From Varroa destructor (Eukaryota > Arthropoda > Arachnida > Mesostigmata > Varroidae), in NCBI RefSeq assembly GCF_002443255.2, contig NW_019211454.1:61032894-61096893 (forward strand): DNA of 64,000 bases, given 5' to 3'. The notes beneath the pieces were generated by a model. It did no database searches. It saw only the letters and a list, made by a program, of their open reading frames with translations, and had not been told where the DNA came from. The first letter of the stretch is position 1, and every line of letters begins with the position of its first letter. Positions 62,601 to 64,000 of this stretch are shown in pieces. The translations under genes were made by a program, and so were the position numbers.

Positions 62601-64000
62601 TAACTAGGGCGTTGCTGCCTGCTATCACTGCTTACGATTCACAGAAATCCTTCCTCTTACAACACGAAAACCCGCACCAAAGGCTTGCTCGCGCATTCGC
62701 TGATGCAGGGTGCTGTTTAATCGCGCAGCACCTTAGCGTCGAACAGTGCGATATGTTTCGTCAAGGTCCGAACTTATCTAAGTTAAGGAGGCCGACGCGG
62801 CCAACGGATCAGTAGTTGATCGTCTCTGTGTACGTGTGTAAGTATTTGTGCGTATTTCCCAGCCAGCTGTGGGAGACTCGTACACTTCTTCTATTTGTTA
62901 GCGCTGTCCGTTCTTTTTCAGCTATCTATTACTGTGCTTGCTTGTCCAATTGGCTACTTAAACAGGCCAGAAGGCGGCAGCAGCGACTGCGGATAGCGGT
63001 AGAGCGAAAATGGTGGACGACGCTTCGCACCCGCAGCTGGAGAGCGGGTGTTCGGGGACATTTGGATGGCCGTTACCGTAGTTGGTCGACGTACCACAGG
63101 CAGATAGATGGCCGCAAGAAGCTCTACACAGACAATGGCTTAACTTTGGGGGTAACAGCGGATTTCGTCGTCGGAGCTATTGCGGCTGTAGCAAACACAG
63201 CCATAGTGCTAAGCGAAATCTAGACCGAAATCAAGTTAGATCTTAGTTGAGCAATTGATTTCATGAAGTCGAAAACGTACTGCTAGCAGTGGCCGCGTCC
63301 GAAAGACGATTGGGCCCGATAATTCTGGTCTAACAGATGATGAATTTGAGGCTCTCTGCCTCATCAGGGCTTTGTCGGATCTGCGAGGCTGAGTTATAGA
63401 AGCCTCTGAAGAAGCATACAAAACGCTTCAAATCATATATGAGTCGCTTATTGAATCTGGATAATGTTATTTTTAGCTGTTAAGGTTATTTGAAGATAAG
63501 CAACTAGCACTACTTTTTTTTTGATACCGCAAGGCCCGGTGCAGCACCGTTGGCTAGGCCTTTTCTCGCTATAACCAGTTACTGTGGCGATGTTTAACGA
63601 CTTTGTAGAGACAACGACGGCTTATCTGCTTTATCAAAAATAACAGAGAATTATCGTAAGATAGCAACAACGGCTTATACGGCGGGAAAGGTTAGTAAAA
63701 AAAAAAAAAAAATAGGTGTAATTATGAAGTATTTATCATAAATGGTAGTATCTCATGTAGTCGATTCGCAAAGATTAAGTTATGCGAACTTCAGAATTGC
63801 GTAGTCAAATCGCGTACCATACGGTGCTATTTTGAAAACCAATTTCAAATGTAACGGTCATCTTTATCGCTAATGTACCACATTAACAATACCGCATCTT
63901 CTTACGGCTCCCGATGATTCCAGTGAGGAAGTATTAGAATTGGACTGCGGTAAGTAAGTTTGCGCATCGTGGGGAATCTTGCGACCCTATTTACTATATA
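59647..64000. other. Unassigned right end
   Basis: No supported gene. Donor-like sites occur at 59791, 60105, 62836 and 63952, but none follows a convincing exon. 62531-63223 has two consecutive ORFs (94 and 135 codons, neither starting at ATG) without motifs. A15 lies near 63698-63712. Confidence 0.4.
61149..61189. repeat. Three copies of GCATGTAC with an enclosing dyad
   Basis: GCATGTAC occurs at 61149-61156, 61161-61168 and 61182-61189. GTAGCG at 61144-61149 is matched by CGCTAC at 61168-61173, giving an imperfect dyad over the first two copies. Confidence 0.7.

Noticed and set aside
63874..63951. Open frame ending at a strong GTAAGTAAG donor near 63952
   Set aside because: The only acceptor-like AG leaves an exon of under 30 bases and there is no ATG in frame, so it cannot be supported.
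1..64000. CRISPR arrays, prokaryotic operons, integrated virus or intact transposon
   Set aside because: No regularly spaced repeats, no chained ORFs, and no reverse transcriptase, integrase, transposase or capsid motifs were seen.

Overview
The window reads as draft nuclear DNA from an animal, most likely an arthropod. Coding density is very low, no chain of ORFs resembles an operon, and there are many microsatellites: (TA)n, (CT)n, (CA)n, poly-C and mixed trinucleotide tracts. A 100-base N gap sits directly after a TA repeat. CpG dinucleotides are common, which argues against a vertebrate. A mite or another chelicerate is possible, but that is inference; nothing in the sequence fixes the species.

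The best-supported gene lies on the + strand in the right half. An internal coding exon at 57066-57454 has a branch-point-like motif, a strong pyrimidine tract, a TAG acceptor and a GTGAGT donor. It encodes a Gly-Val repeat whose codons vary at the third base. A 91-base intron may lead to a short terminal exon at 57546-57571. A candidate first coding exon at 36514-36695 has a good Kozak start and a donor whose phase fits the 57-kb acceptor exactly. Further upstream, 30.41-30.47 kb carries a CCAAT box, a perfect CRE palindrome and a GC box in close order, and a transcribed leader may end at the GTAAGT donor at 31596. My working model is one long-intron gene from about 30.5 to 57.6 kb, giving a protein of about 198 residues. 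The exon links are unproven and I do not recognise the family.

The left 30 kb holds no gene I can assign firmly. It has a possible Cys-rich exon on the minus strand (629-788), two tRNA/SINE-like B-box fragments (about 1.1 and 5.0 kb), microsatellites, GC-rich triplet islands (3.7-4.4 and 19.4-21.4 kb, the latter with an NRF1-type palindrome) and a Grainyhead-type palindrome near 9.05 kb. Two other short ORFs with splice-like borders are reported as weak findings. Between 36.7 and 57 kb the sequence is intron-like, with GC-rich islands near 42.4, 48.8, 50-51 and 54.2-54.8 kb, the last holding the longest ORF (207 codons). From 57.6 kb to the end I see the gap, one GC-rich ORF cluster (58.9-59.4 kb) and non-coding DNA.

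I found no rRNA, intact tRNA, CRISPR array, complete transposon or recognisable reverse transcriptase or transposase.
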